From positions 12,624,385-12,688,384 of the forward strand of contig JAQFVV010000020.1 in assembly GCA_028023455.1 (NCBI GenBank): a DNA stretch of 64,000 nucleotides, read 5' to 3'. Shown piece after piece: positions 61,690 through 64,000 of the stretch (its first letter is position 1; each line of letters opens with the position of its first letter). Below the pieces are notes generated by a model that saw only the letters and a program-made list of their open reading frames with translations, did not search any database and was not told where the DNA came from. A program made the translations under genes and the position numbers. Origin of the DNA: Epiperipatus broadwayi (lineage: Eukaryota; Onychophora; Udeonychophora; Euonychophora; Peripatidae).

Positions 61690-62323
61690 AAGATGGAAAA
61701 TTTTAATCTTCTGTTTTTGTTTTATAATAAAAATGTCATTACCACTATGATCAAGATGGAACAGATTAACTATACTTTATGTCAATTTAAAAAGAGTTAT
61801 AATGGTTTAAAGGAGTTGAAGATTGATAGTGTAAAATGAATATCTATTCCATACATTTTAAATGCTCATGTGAAATTTTTTAAAGATATATACAAGAATG
61901 TTTTTAATGTTTCATGTTTTTGTTACAAATAATGTTAATAAATTAGTGAATAATTCTAAAAATATCATATCTGTCAAGCAGAAAAGTAATGTCGTGTATC
62001 AAATTTTTTGTAGATGTATGTTATCATATATAGGTGAATCAAGATGTACAATCAAAAAAAGATTAAAGTAGCCTAAATTCTTATACAAGCATGTAAAAGT
62101 AAAACCATTAATGATTTAATGACTGCTTCAGTTTTCTTGGATTGTGAAAGGACATGTAAATATGAATTTGTTTGATATTGAAAGTGTTAAGATTCTTCAT
62201 GAAGAGAGAAACCATAATAAAAGAAAAATTAAGGAGGCAATTTTAATAAATAGAAATAAAATGAATATAATTAATAGACATGCTGCTAAAATTAAAATTC
62301 AGGATTCATGGGATTTGAGTTGA
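61690..62323 (+). pseudogene. Penelope-like element C-terminus with GIY-YIG endonuclease, frameshifted
   Basis: Several frames give linker sequence (YNGLKELKIDS, ISIPYILNAHVKFFKDIYKN) then KLVNNSKNIISVKQKSNVV, YQIFCRCMLSYIGESRCTI with the intact YIGES block, then SVFLD, FDIESVKILHEERN, KRKIKEAILINRNKM and the end QDSWDLS with stop at 62321-62323. It extends further 5' than the minus-strand copy at 54184. The two copies face away from the LTR element between them, so the LTR element is not simply inserted in one PLE. Confidence 0.82.
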
Positions 62324-62329
62324 TAACAT

Positions 62330-64000
62330 TTGCTTCCATTTTGTTTTTGAATTTAACAGCAGTTGAGGCAAGTTAAGGAATTAATCAAAAGTACTTCTGC
62401 AGATTGAAAGACTATGTATAATAGTTAATTACCATTATATTTATTAGTTCTATTGGTATTACTAACAGACATCTTATTTGTATTTTATATATATATTATA
62501 ATGGGACGATCCTTTTCAGGACTCGAAAAAGTCACATCTAGCTATAGTCAGTCTTTGAGTCTTCTTATAGAATGCCATAGATGATGTGATTTAAAATACA
62601 ATCCAATTCACTCCTCTATTAATAACCTCGTTACTCTCGGAATTTGAGCTCAGAGTAGAAATTTGCAATCGACTCTCTTCAGGCATTTCCACAAATATCC
62701 CATAGTAATAATAAATTTAATATAAGCTATATATAACTTCTTTATAAATATTAAATCACTAAGTTGATTTAACATATATATGCATGAGTATGTATATTTA
62801 TAAATATTGATTTTATAAAACGACTAAATAAAATAAACAAACGAGACCTGTTTAATTTTGAAATCAAGTTTAACACATTTTAATCAGTAATAAAAAACAA
62901 AATATTATCACATAAAAACATTAAAATTTAGAATTATAATCTGTGCTTATATACACTAATAAATTATTTAATATTCAAAAAAAAAAAAATAATGTAATCA
63001 TTTACATATATATATAATTTAAAATCATGCATATAATAAATACACATGATACATTATAAATCTACCTATTGTGTCATTAAAATAATTCAGTGTGTATTGT
63101 ATGTCTATATACGATAATATTCATTCACACTAGATTAATGATAAAATGTATTCTGATATTAGTTATGTATGTTTAAAAATATATTATGTTAATTGTCACG
63201 TAAGATTCAATTTGGAATATAATAAAACTTACTTCCAAATTGAAATAATTTAAAAACGTTTACCTTAGTCAGCTGTCATTTCCATCAGAGTATATATCAA
63301 AATATCAACATCTAAATTTTAGTAAATAAATAAAAAAAAATAAAGTGTTCATCTTATCAGTTCCCCACTTTAATATACGAAGTAATTTTTCTAAGTAAAT
63401 ATAATTATCCACAAAGGAAATAAAGTTTAAGGGTTATTAAAATACACAATGAAGTAATCCAAGATGAGAAAGAATAACGATTTTATATCCCTCCTTAGAC
63501 GAAATAAAATGACGATGTTGAAACATAAAGTTCATTGATCATCCTTCGAAGAGGCAATCCAGATATTCATTCTTTAAATATTTATGTAGTAAAATATTTA
63601 ACATCTTCAATATAATACTCCAATATTAAAGCAGCTTTTTAAATGAGAATTACTACGATTATATTTTAGGCATTGCTTAAGTAGGAATAAATTTACATGT
63701 TCGGGTTTAAAACATCAGTAGAAATCCCTGGCATAAATTATCTAGCCACAGAACATCTTTATAAATTTTTGTCTTTTTAAGTATATATTTTGTAAACTCA
63801 TTTCGAAGACGTTGATAACTTTTATAACCTTGTTAATTACAATGATTATTTTTTATAGTTCTTTATAATATTCAAAGGCAGTAAATTAATTAGTTGAAGC
63901 AGGTTTTAAAATATTGAATCTTCTTTTTCTTAATTTTTCTTAAATGTGTTCTAAATTCGAACACATTTAAATTTACAAACATAGTTCTTGCCTTGATAAC
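62330..64000. other. AT-rich sequence to the window end, no gene
   Basis: 62480-62700 is of slightly more mixed composition. Nothing else recognised. An A-run lies at about 62977-62989. Confidence 0.5.

Overview
The window looks like intergenic DNA from an invertebrate animal nuclear genome. It is very AT-rich (my impression is roughly three quarters A+T, not counted), has almost no long open reading frames, and contains no convincing host gene, rRNA, functional tRNA or CRISPR array. Its recognisable content is layers of transposable elements: Penelope-like retroelements (PLE, with GIY-YIG endonuclease), an RTE-like LINE, a Ty3/Gypsy-type LTR element, hAT DNA transposons, tRNA-derived mini-SINEs and several foldback families. 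I cannot name the species.

The most notable component is a set of short foldback elements whose arms carry type I hammerhead ribozyme (HHR) motifs: CTGATGA, a small stem-loop, GAAAC, a very short stem III, then a GTC cleavage triplet. Family 1 lies at about 5138-5803, 10204-10596, 11086-11520, 12290-12365, 16308-16731, 22938-23268, 32045-32112 and 33308-33653. Family 2 lies at 25185-25466 and 38858-39014. A third foldback (36902-37427) carries an HHR-like core beside a tRNA-like block. Several copies are flanked by 10-14 bp target-site duplications and all share one pair of ends, so these are directional mobile elements. Decayed PLE reverse transcriptase and endonuclease sequence next to them (23272-25080) suggests they are PLE terminal repeats or non-autonomous retrozyme-like relatives.

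Layout: 1-10.2 kb holds foldbacks, a CT microsatellite, the first HHR locus and a tRNA SINE. 10.2-16.7 kb holds four HHR loci. 18-26 kb holds three tRNA mini-SINEs, an inverted pair of PLE remnants with a nested LINE, and HHR family 2. 28-36 kb holds a PLE-like foldback, local tandem duplications, another HHR locus and a probable solo LTR. 36.9-39 kb holds the tRNA foldback and the best family 2 HHR. 41-47.5 kb holds an hAT transposase remnant, a cluster of four RTE-like LINE copies and a PLE endonuclease fragment. 48.3-48.8 kb is a non-autonomous hAT element with a perfect 8-bp duplication. 54.57-61.65 kb is a complete but pol-less LTR element (1.68 and 1.66 kb LTRs, tRNA-Lys primer site, broken gag, CTAT duplication) lying between two opposite-facing fragments of one PLE family. 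The remainder is unrecognised AT-rich sequence.

Most calls rest on motif and repeat recognition by eye. Ribozyme activity, element age and family names remain inference.
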